Shown here piece by piece: positions 38,672 to 46,687 of a stretch of 64,000 nucleotides of DNA. The stretch spans positions 38,416-102,415 of the forward strand of contig JAFVXW010000015.1 of the NCBI GenBank assembly GCA_017500935.1, given 5' to 3'. Position 1 is the first letter of the stretch. Each line of letters starts with the position of its first letter. Under the pieces are notes generated by a model. It did no database searches. It was given only the letters and a program-made list of their open reading frames with translations, and was not told the DNA's origin. The DNA is from Lachnospiraceae bacterium. GTDB lineage: Bacteria > Bacillota > Clostridia > Lachnospirales > Lachnospiraceae. Position numbers and translations under genes: made by a program.

Positions 38672-39563
38672 ACCAGGACAGAAATTGAAATTGACTTCGG
38701 TTGAGGAACTGTTAAAGGTTCCTACTGAAGAGATGGCAACAGAAATAGAAATCAATCAGATTCATAGTTTCAAAGATCATCCTTTTAAGGTGTTAGATGA
38801 TGATAGAATGGCCGATCTTGTTGAAAGTATAAAGGAGAACGGAGTTCTTTCACCGGTACTGGTAAGACCTGACGGAGAAGACAGCTATGAGATGATCTCC
38901 GGTCACAGAAGAATGCATGCGGCACAGCTTGCTGGATTGGAAGTAATACCTGCAATCATCAGGGAGCTGACGGATGATGAAGCTGTGGTGTACATGGTTG
39001 ATTCGAATATCCAGAGAGAAGAGCTGTTGCCGAGTGAAAAGGCTTTTGCTTATAAGATGAAAATGGATGCTATGAAGCATCAAGGTGAAAGGTCAGACTT
39101 AACTTTGGGACAAAATGTCCCAAAGTTCAAGAGAACGACAGAAGCAATTGCTCAAGGTTCGGGAGAAAGTTATAAACAGGTTCAGCGATACATCCGTCTC
39201 ACCGAACTAATTCCCGAACTTCTTGATCTGGTTGACAACAAGCGCCTTCAATTTACAGTCGCTGTAGAGATATCTTACGTGGACAAAGCAATACAGCGAT
39301 GGATAAACGAATATATCCATGAAAATGGTTGTATAAAAAAAGAGCAGATTGATGCGCTGCGTCAAAGGATGTGTGCTGGAGCTGTTACCCAGGAGTTTGT
39401 TATTGAAATCTTGAACAGGTACAGTACAAACCGGAGTTTCAAGAAAAAAGTAACTTTATCAGAAAATAAATTAAAGAGATATTTTCCGCCACATTATTCT
39501 GCGTTGGATATGGAAGCGGTCATTCTTGAACTTCTGGAAGAATGGAGAGAACAAAACAACTAA
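38661..39563 (+). CDS. ICE ParB-like partition protein 2
   Basis: Second ParB-family protein, 300 residues, paralogous to the first: FKDHPFKVLDDDRMADLVES, MISGHRRMHAAQLAG, DSNIQREELLPSEKAFAYKMKMDAM, and a C-terminal LKRYFPPHYSALDMEAVILELLEEW. The helix-turn-helix zone is near QGSGESYKQVQRYIRL. It starts inside the end of parA (ATGAGAAC at 38661), which implies translational coupling. Two ParBs around one ParA is unusual; they may bind different sites or form mixed clamps. Confidence 0.88.
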   Translation: MRTRPGQKLKLTSVEELLKVPTEEMATEIEINQIHSFKDHPFKVLDDDRMADLVESIKENGVLSPVLVRPDGEDSYEMISGHRRMHAAQLAGLEVIPAIIRELTDDEAVVYMVDSNIQREELLPSEKAFAYKMKMDAMKHQGERSDLTLGQNVPKFKRTTEAIAQGSGESYKQVQRYIRLTELIPELLDLVDNKRLQFTVAVEISYVDKAIQRWINEYIHENGCIKKEQIDALRQRMCAGAVTQEFVIEILNRYSTNRSFKKKVTLSENKLKRYFPPHYSALDMEAVILELLEEWREQNN

Positions 39564-39574
39564 AGTAAATTATG

Positions 39575-39607
39575 GTTTCAGAAGTTCATTTTTTGGACTT
39601 CTGAAAC
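39575..39607. promoter_or_regulatory. Inverted repeat upstream of repA, matching the repA iterons
   Basis: GTTTCAGAAGT (39575-39585) and ACTTCTGAAAC (39597-39607) form a perfect 11-bp inverted repeat in the 67-bp gap before repA. The right arm, read on the other strand, gives TTTCAGAAGTCC, identical to the end of iteron 4 inside repA (40126-40137). This suggests that RepA binds its own leader for autoregulation. Confidence 0.7.
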
Positions 39608-39630
39608 AGCAAAACAAAGGAGAAGATTGA

Positions 39631-40689
39631 GTGAATGAAAAGATAATGTTCCAGTATTACTACGGTAATGAAGCGGAACAATACAGTTTTTTTAAAATAC
39701 CCAAACTTCTGATGACACATTCATATTTCAAAGAACTGTCAAATGATGCAAAGATCCTGTATGGTCTTTTGCTGGATCGGATGTCATTGTCAAAGAAAAA
39801 TGAATGGTTTGACGAAGAAAACAGGGCATATATCGTTTTCAGTATCGAAGAAATAGCTGAAAACTTAAATTGCAGCCGCGGAAAAGCAATTAAATCATTA
39901 CAGGAACTAGATTCTGAGAAAGGCATCGGGCTTATCGAAAAGCGCCGTGTCGGTCAGGGCAACAATACTGTAATCTATGTGAAGAATTTCATGATCAAAG
40001 AAGATGTTAATTCGCAGCAATCGAATGCTGAAGATAAAAGCAGTCGGAAAACCGGCTGTATTACAGGTGGAAAACCGACCTTAAGTGAGCCGGAAAACCG
40101 TCCGTCAGAAGGCCGGAAAACCGACTTTCAGAAGTCCAAAAAACGGACTTCCAGAAGTACAAATTTTAGACTTCTAGAAGTACAAAATTTGGACCCTAAT
40201 AATACTAATATAAATAATACTGAATTAAATAATACTGAATTAAATAATACTGATCCTATCGTATCTAAGGTAAATAACAATAAAAAAGAACAATACGATG
40301 CACGATGCGATGAGATTGAAATAACTGCAGAAGATTATGCTGAGCTTGTCAGGGATAATATTGATCTTGATGCTTTGATGGAATCGAATCCATCAGACAG
40401 AGAAGTAATCCAGGGAATCTATGACCTGATCGTGGAAACACTTGTTGGGAGCAATGAAAAGATCCTGATCGCCAGTGACTGGTATCCTGCATCATTGGTC
40501 AAGAGTAAGTTTAGCAAGCTTAATGATCTGCATGTTCAGTATGTTGTTGATACGCTCAGGAGTAACACATCTAAAATCCGGAATATCAAGAAATATATTC
40601 TGGCTGCACTGTTCAATGCACCCAACACAATGAGCAGTTATTTCCAGGCAGAAGTAAATCATGATTACCCGGCATATGCAGGAAAGTGA
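39631..40689 (+). CDS. RepA_N-type replication initiator
   Basis: Replication initiator of the RepA_N family, 352 residues, starting at GTG 39631 behind AAGGAGAAG. The N-terminal winged-helix domain carries FFKIPKLLMTHSYFKELSNDAKILYGLLLDR-type sequence (FKIPKLLMTH; DAKILYGLLLDRM) and EEIAENLNCSRGKAIKSLQEL. The middle (about residues 135-215) is low-complexity because it overlaps 23-bp iterons and an AT-rich tandem repeat. The C-terminal domain (about 240-352) looks like the DUF6017 type. It should replicate the circular ICE intermediate from an origin inside its own gene, as known for RepA_N plasmids. Confidence 0.88.
   Translation: MNEKIMFQYYYGNEAEQYSFFKIPKLLMTHSYFKELSNDAKILYGLLLDRMSLSKKNEWFDEENRAYIVFSIEEIAENLNCSRGKAIKSLQELDSEKGIGLIEKRRVGQGNNTVIYVKNFMIKEDVNSQQSNAEDKSSRKTGCITGGKPTLSEPENRPSEGRKTDFQKSKKRTSRSTNFRLLEVQNLDPNNTNINNTELNNTELNNTDPIVSKVNNNKKEQYDARCDEIEITAEDYAELVRDNIDLDALMESNPSDREVIQGIYDLIVETLVGSNEKILIASDWYPASLVKSKFSKLNDLHVQYVVDTLRSNTSKIRNIKKYILAALFNAPNTMSSYFQAEVNHDYPAYAGK
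40046..40183 (+). repeat. Six 23-bp iterons inside repA (putative ICE oriV)
   Basis: GGAAAACCG occurs at 40046, 40069, 40092 and 40115, at exactly 23-bp steps. Two further degenerate units follow at 40138 and 40161 with the same period. The second halves of units 3-6 share (T/C)(C/T)AGAAG, becoming the palindrome ACTTCTAGAAGT in unit 6. Because 23 is not a multiple of 3, the repeats encode different peptides, so selection is on DNA. This matches in-gene iterons of RepA_N replicons. Confidence 0.85.
40184..40280 (+). repeat. AT-rich 15-bp tandem repeat next to the iterons (putative unwinding element)
   Basis: TAAATAATACTGAAT is repeated at 40211-40225 and 40226-40240, with most of a third copy at 40241-40253, within a long AT-rich stretch. 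It encodes LNNTE repeats in RepA. The position directly beside the iterons fits a DNA unwinding element. Confidence 0.65.
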
Positions 40690-40714
40690 TGCTTCACACA
40701 GAAAGGAGACTTTT

Positions 40715-41062
40715 ATGATGCGATTATTCAAGAAATATGTAGTACCGGTGGTAATGGCAATCATTTTACTGATGTTGTTCAATCCAGTGTACTGCAACGA
40801 ACAGGGGCTAAATTATCTTTTGATATGGATCCTGATTGGTCTGCCATTTGGAATCAGTACAATGCGCTTTTGGATGGTTCCACACAAAATGGACTTGTCC
40901 GGCAGTTTGGGTGTTATGGCATTTGATGTTATCATTGCCGGGCTGATTGGTGGGTTCGTGGCAATATGGTATCTATTAGAGATCACGTTGAATATAACAT
41001 GGTTACTTTTAGGAAGTTTGTTTAAAAGAAAGAATTTTTGTTATGGTGGAGGAAAATACTAA
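40715..41062 (+). CDS. DUF6050-like small membrane protein
   Basis: A 115-residue integral membrane protein starting at ATG 40715 (a second ATG follows) behind GAAAGGAGAC. It has three to four hydrophobic segments: PVVMAIILLMLF (about residues 9-21), LLIWILIGLPFGI, then LGVMAFDVIIAGLIGGFVAIWYLL with the last helix running toward a basic tail. I relate it by pattern to DUF6050, a family seen in Clostridia ICEs after repA. The function is unknown. Its stop codon overlaps the next start (TAATG). Confidence 0.65.
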   Translation: MMRLFKKYVVPVVMAIILLMLFNPVYCNEQGLNYLLIWILIGLPFGISTMRFWMVPHKMDLSGSLGVMAFDVIIAGLIGGFVAIWYLLEITLNITWLLLGSLFKRKNFCYGGGKY

Positions 41063-41349
41063 TGATCTTAGAAAAACTTTTTGGTGAAGAATTCAGACCG
41101 GGTGAAATGGCGGTGCCCAAAAATGAAAGATATAAAGAACTTGTGGATGAAGTCAGTAATCTACAGGTAAAATTAAGACAAGAATTATCGGAAGAGCAGT
41201 ATGCAGAGGTTGAAAAGCTGCATGACGGAGTTTCAGAGTTAGGTTCCATAGATGCTGAGGAATATTTCAAATATGGTTTTTCGTCGGGAGTAGTGTTAAT
41301 GATTGAAATCTATCAATTGTTAGGGGAGCAGAAAGAAAATCGTGCATAA
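41062..41349 (+). CDS. DUF6809-like ICE protein
   Basis: A soluble, mostly helical 95-residue protein starting MILEKLFGEEFRPGE, translationally coupled to the previous gene through TAATG. The pattern MLEKLF...(V)PK(N)..Y and a C-terminal FKYGFSSGVVLMIEIY resembles DUF6809, a small accessory family of conjugative elements. No enzymatic motif is seen. Its role is unknown. Confidence 0.6.
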   Translation: MILEKLFGEEFRPGEMAVPKNERYKELVDEVSNLQVKLRQELSEEQYAEVEKLHDGVSELGSIDAEEYFKYGFSSGVVLMIEIYQLLGEQKENRA

Positions 41350-41407
41350 GAGAAGTAAGATAAAATAGAAATGAATAATATTATGTAAACTAGTAAAGAG
41401 AGGATGG

Positions 41408-41605
41408 ATGATGATGAATTATAAATTTGAAGTATTCGGTAATTGCGGAGGAGCATTATTCTTGACAGAAGAGGATGCAATATCAACTTTATGGCTTTTG
41501 GGTCAATATCATGACTTGGATATTGACAAGAACATAGTAAAGAGAGCTTTAAAAAAAGATGGTTACTACGAAGCATTTCCGTTAGTTATCAAAGCGATAA
41601 GCTGA
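41408..41605 (+). CDS. Small hypothetical protein
   Basis: A 65-residue protein, MMMNYKFEVFGNCGGALFL then EEDAISTLWLLGQYHDLDI, which I do not recognise. GAGAGG lies before a run of three possible in-frame ATGs (41408, 41411, 41414). It is followed by a hairpin with a T run. It is probably real given the ribosome site and position in the accessory block, but has no assignable role. Confidence 0.5.
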   Translation: MMMNYKFEVFGNCGGALFLTEEDAISTLWLLGQYHDLDIDKNIVKRALKKDGYYEAFPLVIKAIS

Positions 41606-41636
41606 AAAATATTTATTTCCTATTTTATAATTTGTT

Positions 41637-41676
41637 AAAGCAGAGGATCTGGAAGGGTTTTCTGCTTTTTCTTTTT
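41637..41676 (+). terminator. Terminator closing the par-rep accessory operon
   Basis: AAAGCAGA / TCTGCTTT stem followed by TTCTTTTT. Confidence 0.7.
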
Positions 41677-41799
41677 GTCTAATTTCAAATCAAAAAAATT
41701 TTTCATAAATTTTTCAACTTTTTTCAATTTTACCCGGCCCAAAACTCGATTTTTTCTCCCCATTACTATTTATGAAGGGGTTAATAAAAATCCCCTCAA

Positions 41800-42105
41800 C
41801 TGAATAGTCAGCATTCCAATTACGTTCCGTATAAATGGAGCAACACATATTCCGGCGCGAAGTCATCTGACAGATGATGCGATCAACGGAGATATGAAAC
41901 AGGTCAAAAGGTAAGATCTGATTGCCAGGATATTTGTACGAGATAATGATACTCCTGTCCAGCCACAGTTATCGCAATGGGGACAGCCCGGTGAGATCCA
42001 CGGGGAGGTGAGAAGCCTGTGATGCATGTACCAGATGCAGGTTGGAATGTTCCCAGCACGATCAGGGAGCGAGCGGCAAATATGATCGAATGTTTGAAAT
42101 ATTAA
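41800..42105 (+). pseudogene. Protein-like sequence spread over three frames; possible decayed gene
   Basis: The gap between 41606 and 42216 has no long gene. Its middle reads as protein-like segments in successive frames: one ending DDAINGDMKQVKR at the TAA 41912-41914, a second reading DLIARIFVRDNDTPVQPQLS and ending GEVRSL, and a third reading MHVPDAGWNVPSTIRERAAN, ending at 42105 and preceded by GGGGAGGTG. This is either a frameshifted remnant or overlapping tiny ORFs. A GGGG/CCCC hairpin lies near 41776-41800. No family is recognised. Confidence 0.35.
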
Positions 42106-42113
42106 CAGTGAAA

Positions 42114-42168
42114 ATATGTGGCAGAGTCTGCCTTGATTCTGCCATATCGTTTTGCTGTTAAGCAAAAT
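42114..42168 (+). other. Two hairpins upstream of the 42217 gene
   Basis: ATATGTGGCAGA / TCTGCCATAT (42114-42147) followed by TTTTGCT / AGCAAAA (42151-42168). The first is followed by CGTTTT and could be a terminator of the upstream transcript. Together they form a structured leader for the next gene. Confidence 0.45.
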
Positions 42169-42216
42169 CCGGGTGTATGAACATTCGAATATCAAGAAAA
42201 ATGGAGGAAACGAAAA

Positions 42217-42567
42217 ATGAGAAAAGGTATTTTGTGTGTAAACAGAAGATGTGTAGAGAGTGTGATCATGACAGGGGATTCCTATATGGTGGTTGAACTG
42301 AATGATGGTTCTGAACGTATCTTTCCTTTTAGCGCTTTGAATTGCGATCAGATCATTGATGCAGTGGTAATGGAAGACGGTGTTGGATCCTGGAATTCAA
42401 ACAGAATAGAAAATATCAGAGATATTCATTTGGCTGTATTTTATGAAAAAGAAAAAGTTGTCAGACCGATCAGCTTGGATGGTGAGTTTCCGGAATTCGT
42501 AGATAAATATGATGATTTTGTTGGTGGTGTTATCTTACCAAATAGTATTTTGAGGAAGCTTTCATGA
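42217..42567 (+). CDS. Hypothetical ICE protein
   Basis: A 116-residue soluble protein with good GGAGG-led initiation. It is rich in beta-type sequence (MVVELNDGSERIFPFSAL) and acidic residues. I do not recognise a family. Its last codons overlap the start of the next gene by 4 bp, so the two are coupled. It is located between the replication and conjugation blocks. Confidence 0.5.
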   Translation: MRKGILCVNRRCVESVIMTGDSYMVVELNDGSERIFPFSALNCDQIIDAVVMEDGVGSWNSNRIENIRDIHLAVFYEKEKVVRPISLDGEFPEFVDKYDDFVGGVILPNSILRKLS

Positions 42568-42803
42568 GTACAGTCAGATATGCAAAAGACAAACCGAAGG
42601 AATGTAAATATTGTTACTGGTGGGATTGCTACAAAAAGATCTGCGTCAGAGGTGAGGAAAAGTGTTACTACATTCTTCCTGAGAAGAAAGAGGATCCTAA
42701 AAAGAAATCGCCGTGTTATGGCTGTCCATATGGGAGAACTTCTCCTTGTGTGGGCGTCTGTTTGCAAAAACTGATGAAAAAGAAAGAGAGGTCAGAGAAA
42801 TGA
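42564..42803 (+). CDS. Small cysteine-rich ICE protein
   Basis: A 79-residue basic protein with ten cysteines. The spacing CKYCYWWDCYKKIC then CYGCPYG...CVGVC suggests one or two zinc-binding knuckles. It overlaps the preceding gene by 4 bp. It could be a DNA- or RNA-binding regulator of transfer genes, but no named family was recognised. A short 15-codon ORF starting at 42804 lies just after it and is not called. Confidence 0.5.
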   Translation: MSTVRYAKDKPKECKYCYWWDCYKKICVRGEEKCYYILPEKKEDPKKKSPCYGCPYGRTSPCVGVCLQKLMKKKERSEK

Positions 42804-42873
42804 AATGGCTCAGAAACGAGGTGTATCCACCTTAGAAAAGACAGAATCATAGAGGAAGGGAGGTTTAAACGAA

Positions 42874-43368
42874 TTGCAGGATGAGATCAATACAAAGGTT
42901 GTTGCGTTGATCATTAGGACCGGAAGCCAGTCGGTAAGGCTGACAAGCCATGTGTTGAAAGAAGCTATGAAAAAATTTATAGAACAGACTCAGCATCATA
43001 GAAATGAGCAGTCAGGGATTCGTCATGGAAAACAGACTGTAGGACAACTGATGCGGCAGAATACAGGTCTTACCAATCTGGAAATCACTGATCAGAACAT
43101 AAAATCTTTTGAACGGATTGCCAGAAAGTACAATATCGATTTTGCTCTGCAGAAGGACAAGGATTCACCAACACCTAAGTATCTGGTATTTTTCAAGGCC
43201 AGAGATGTGGATGTAATGAAAACAGCTTTCAAAGAGTACTTTAGTCTGCAGATGGGAAATGAACAAAAACCTTCTGTACAAAAAAAGCTGGAGATCATGC
43301 GTGACAGACTGATCAGACAAAGACACCATGAAAAAGTAAAGGAAAAAGAGAGGGGGATGCAGAGATAA
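42874..43368 (+). CDS. PcfB/DUF3801 family conjugation protein
   Basis: Protein of 164 residues with features of the PcfB (DUF3801) family, which helps bring the relaxosome to the VirD4 coupling protein in Gram-positive conjugation. VGQLMRQNTGLTNLEITDQNIKSFERIARKYNIDFALQKD and YLVFFKARDVDVMKTAFKEY (quoted in parts) are typical. It starts at TTG 42874 with GGGAGG ten bases upstream; no in-frame ATG is suitable. The gene directly precedes virD4, as in other elements. Confidence 0.8.
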   Translation: MQDEINTKVVALIIRTGSQSVRLTSHVLKEAMKKFIEQTQHHRNEQSGIRHGKQTVGQLMRQNTGLTNLEITDQNIKSFERIARKYNIDFALQKDKDSPTPKYLVFFKARDVDVMKTAFKEYFSLQMGNEQKPSVQKKLEIMRDRLIRQRHHEKVKEKERGMQR

Positions 43369-43394
43369 GTACAGATGTAAAAAAGCAGGTTCTG

Positions 43395-45119
43395 ATGAGT
43401 CTGCCGTATGCAGCAATCTGGTATGTTGCTGATTAGATTACCAGATTGTTCAGAAAGTCGAGGGGAGATGACTTTGGAGAGAAATTTCTGAACGCCTTCC
43501 TGAATATTGAAAAGGCTTTTGAAAACATCATCCCCAGCTTTCATCCGGTGGATATGCTGATAGGTATTGTTGCAGCATTGATCATTTTTCTGGTCATTCA
43601 GGAAAAAAAGAAGAATGCCAGGCAATTCCGGCATGGAGAAGAGTATGGATCAGCCAGATGGGGAAATGCCAAAGACATCAAACCTTTCATGGATCCTGAG
43701 CCGGATCAGAATATCATTCTGACTCAGACAGAAGGAATCACGATGAACAGTCGGCCGAAAGATCCTCGCTATGCCAGAAACAAAAATATTCTGGTGATCG
43801 GGGGATCCGGTTCCGGAAAGACACGTTTCTTCGTAAAACCTTCTCTGATGCAGCTGCACAGTTCTTATGTGGTAACAGATCCTAAGGGAAGTCTGGTCGT
43901 TGAAACCGGGAATATGCTCTTGAAAGCAGGGTATGAGATAAAGATACTGAATACCATCAATTTTAAGAAGTCCATGAAGTACAATCCATTCCAGTACATC
44001 CGGTCTGAAAAAGATATCTTGAAGCTGGTTAATATCATCATGACCAATACAAAGGGGGAGGGAGAAAAATCAAATGAAGATTTCTGGTCGAAGAGCGAAC
44101 GCTTATATTACTCCGCGCTAATCGGATACATCTGGTATGAAGCGCTGGAAGAAGAAAAAAATTTCATCACATTGCTGGAAATGATAAACGCTTCCCAGGC
44201 AAGAGAAGATGATGAAAATTATAAATCTCCGGTAGATATGATGTTTGAAGATCTGGAAAAGAAGGATCCTGAACATTTCGCAGTCAGACAGTATAAAAAA
44301 TACAAACTGGCTGCCGGCAAGACAGCAAAATCCATTTTGATTTCCTGCGGTGCCAGATTATCACCCTTTGATATCAGAGAACTGCGGGAACTGATGGAAT
44401 ATGACGAGATGGAGCTGGATACGCTCGGTGACAGAAAAACAGCATTGTTTTTGATCATGAGTGATACAGATTCCACTTTCAATTTCGTCATTGCCATGCT
44501 GCAGAGCCAGTTGTTTAACCTGCTGTGTGATAAAGCAGATGATGTTTATGGGGGAAGACTTCCCATACATGTCAGGTGTCTGCTGGATGAGTTTAGTAAC
44601 GTGGGCCAGATACCACAGTTTGAAAAGTTAATAGCAACCATTCGAAGCCGGGAAATCTCGGCTTCTATTATTTTACAGTCACAGTCGCAGCTGAAAGCAA
44701 TCTATAAAGATCACGCTGACACCATCATAGGTAACTGTGACTGTACTTTATTTCTGGGTGGAAAGGAAAGCACCACCTTAAAAGAAATGTCGGAGATGCT
44801 GGGAAAGGAAACCATCGATCTTTACAATGTTTCGGATACGAGAGGGTCCAATCGCAGTTATGGCATCAGTTATCAAAAGACTGGTAAGGAGCTTATGACA
44901 AAGGATGAACTTGCTGTAATGGATGGCGGGAAATGTATCCTGCAGGTAAGAGGTGTCAGACCTTTTTTGAGCAGCAAATATGACATCACAAAACACAAGC
45001 GTTATTGCCAGCTTTCTGATAGTAACCCAAAACTGGCTTTTGATATTGAAAAATATTTAGAGCACCATCTGCGACTTCACAAAGACCAGGTCGTGGATGT
45101 ATATGATGTTGGTCTTTGA
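43395..45119 (+). pseudogene. VirD4/TcpA-type coupling protein, interrupted by an in-frame amber codon
   Basis: Type IV coupling protein that feeds DNA-relaxase complexes to the conjugation channel. The body is intact: Walker A GGSGSGKTRFF, Walker B CLLDEFSNVGQIP and the TraG/TraD-type C-terminus. The first membrane helix is encoded upstream (MSLPYAAIWYVAD from 43395), but TAG at 43434-43436 stops this frame immediately before ITRLFRKSRGDD. The remaining open frame can start only at TTG 43446, without a ribosome site, giving 557 residues that retain the second helix (about residues 36-51). The expected start codon position near 43365 reads ATA. Transfer may be impaired unless the codon is suppressed. 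Confidence 0.8.
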
Positions 45120-45132
45120 GAAGGAGGAGTGT

Positions 45133-45348
45133 ATGGAACTGTTTGCAGCAATGATGAATGTGATCCAGACAGCCATCATTGCCATCGGTGTAGGTCTCTC
45201 CCTTTATGGAGGAATCAACCTGATGGAAGGATATGGCGGAGACAATCCGGCATCCAAATCCCAGGGAATCAAGCAGATGATGGCAGGCGGCGGTATTGCG
45301 CTGATTGGGTCTGTAGTTGTTCCAATGTTATCGGGCTTGTTTGGATGA
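45133..45348 (+). CDS. Maff2 family pilin-like protein
   Basis: A 71-residue membrane protein with two hydrophobic helices (IQTAIIAIGVGLSLYGGINL and GGGIALIGSVVVPMLSGLF) separated by a short loop with GYGGDNPASKSQGIKQM. This is the Maff2 pattern, a small VirB2-like component between the coupling protein and the VirB6-like gene. It begins at ATG 45133 behind AAGGAGGAG. It probably lies in the membrane as part of the channel. Confidence 0.82.
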   Translation: MELFAAMMNVIQTAIIAIGVGLSLYGGINLMEGYGGDNPASKSQGIKQMMAGGGIALIGSVVVPMLSGLFG

Positions 45349-45417
45349 TTGGAAACAATGATTGGATCTGCCCGCGCATAGAGCGGGCGGATCAAATGAA
45401 AAAGAGAGGTGAGAAAG

Positions 45418-46287
45418 GTGTTTGATCTATTTGAGACGATCGAACAGACAATACGTGAGATTCTGATCAATTTTATCTCAGGAAACTTAAATTCCATGTT
45501 CACAGATGTTAATGAACGTACCATTGGAATCGCAGGTGAAGTCAGTCAGACACCTCAGCAGTGGAATCCGGGTATCTTTTCCATGATCCAGGCATTATCA
45601 GAAAATGTCATGATACCGATAGCGGGAATGATCATTGCCTTTGTCCTCTGTTATGAACTGATCACTATGATCACTGAAAAAAATAACATGCAGGATATGG
45701 ATATCGCGATCCTGCTGAAATGGTGTTTCAAAGTGATGGTAGCTGTATATCTGGTAAACAATGCCTTTGTTCTTGTGATGGCAGTATTTGATGTGGGACA
45801 ACATCTTGTCAGATCGGCAGCGTCTGTAATAAATCAGGATACCTATCTGAATGCTGACGCGACCATTGGCATGATGCAGGGAATGATAGGAGCAATGGAG
45901 ATAGGCGAACTCTTACAGTTAGCGTTGGAAACAATGGTTGTTTCATTATGTATGAAGATCATATCTATTCTGATCACTGTGGTTTTATACGGAAGAATGA
46001 TAGAGATCTTTTTATATGTGTCAGTGGCTCCGGTTCCTATCGCAACTGTCACGAACCGTGAATGGGGACAGGTAGGAACCAATTATGTAAGAGGGCTTGC
46101 AGCACTTGGGTTTCAGGGATTCTTCATTATGGTAATCATAGGTATTTACTGTGTATTAGTAAATCAGATGACTGTATCTGCAAATGTTCATTCAGCATTG
46201 TTTTCGATTGCAGCCTATACAGTAATCCTGTGTTTTGCATTGTTCAAGACAGGATCGGTATCCCGGTCTATCATGAATGCCCATTGA
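45418..46287 (+). CDS. VirB6/TrbL-like conjugation membrane protein
   Basis: Polytopic membrane protein of 289 residues, probably the VirB6-like inner-membrane channel component. It starts at GTG 45418 (MFDLFETIEQTIREIL) after GAGAGGTGAG; a GTG three codons earlier is an alternative. About five or six membrane helices lie between residues 60 and 280. A family-typical stretch reads VSVAPVPIATVTNREW followed by NYVRGLAALGFQGFFIM. Gene order Maff2-VirB6-PrgI-VirB4 is standard for this ICE class. Confidence 0.82.
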   Translation: MFDLFETIEQTIREILINFISGNLNSMFTDVNERTIGIAGEVSQTPQQWNPGIFSMIQALSENVMIPIAGMIIAFVLCYELITMITEKNNMQDMDIAILLKWCFKVMVAVYLVNNAFVLVMAVFDVGQHLVRSAASVINQDTYLNADATIGMMQGMIGAMEIGELLQLALETMVVSLCMKIISILITVVLYGRMIEIFLYVSVAPVPIATVTNREWGQVGTNYVRGLAALGFQGFFIMVIIGIYCVLVNQMTVSANVHSALFSIAAYTVILCFALFKTGSVSRSIMNAH

Positions 46288-46306
46288 TGAGAGGAGAGAT
46301 TAAATT

Positions 46307-46687
46307 ATGGCATTTGTACCTGTACCAAAGGATCTTACCAGAGTGAAGAGTAAGATCCTTTTTCATCTGACTTTAAGACAACTGGTATGCTTTAGCGCCG
46401 GTGCTGCTGTGAGTGTCCCTGTTTACCTTCTGGCCAAAGGCAGTATCGGTACCACGTATGCCTCTATTCTGATGATCCTGATCCTGCTTCCGTTTCTGGC
46501 GTTTGCTTTGTATGAAAAAGATGGAATGCCGTTGGAAGAGGTCATTCGGATCATGATCAGGCAAAAATGGATCCTGCCGGGAGTCAGACCTTATCAGACA
46601 AGAAATCTTTATGAGATCTTGCAAAAAAGTGAAGAAAATGGAGAGGAGGATATCGTTGAAGGAAAAGAAAAAAGAGAAGACCGATGA
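46307..46687 (+). CDS. PrgI family conjugation protein
   Basis: A 126-residue protein of the PrgI (VirB3-like) family, starting MAFVPVPKDLTRVKSKILFH. Two hydrophobic segments (about residues 30-43 and 51-66) anchor it in the membrane. The C-terminal part is basic, then acidic. PrgI partners with VirB4 in the transfer machine. Its end overlaps the virB4 start by 32 bp, suggesting coupled translation. Confidence 0.88.
   Translation: MAFVPVPKDLTRVKSKILFHLTLRQLVCFSAGAAVSVPVYLLAKGSIGTTYASILMILILLPFLAFALYEKDGMPLEEVIRIMIRQKWILPGVRPYQTRNLYEILQKSEENGEEDIVEGKEKREDR

Noticed and set aside
40046-40183. 23-bp repeats as protein tandem repeats
   Set aside because: The period is not a multiple of three and encoded peptides differ, so the signal is at DNA level.
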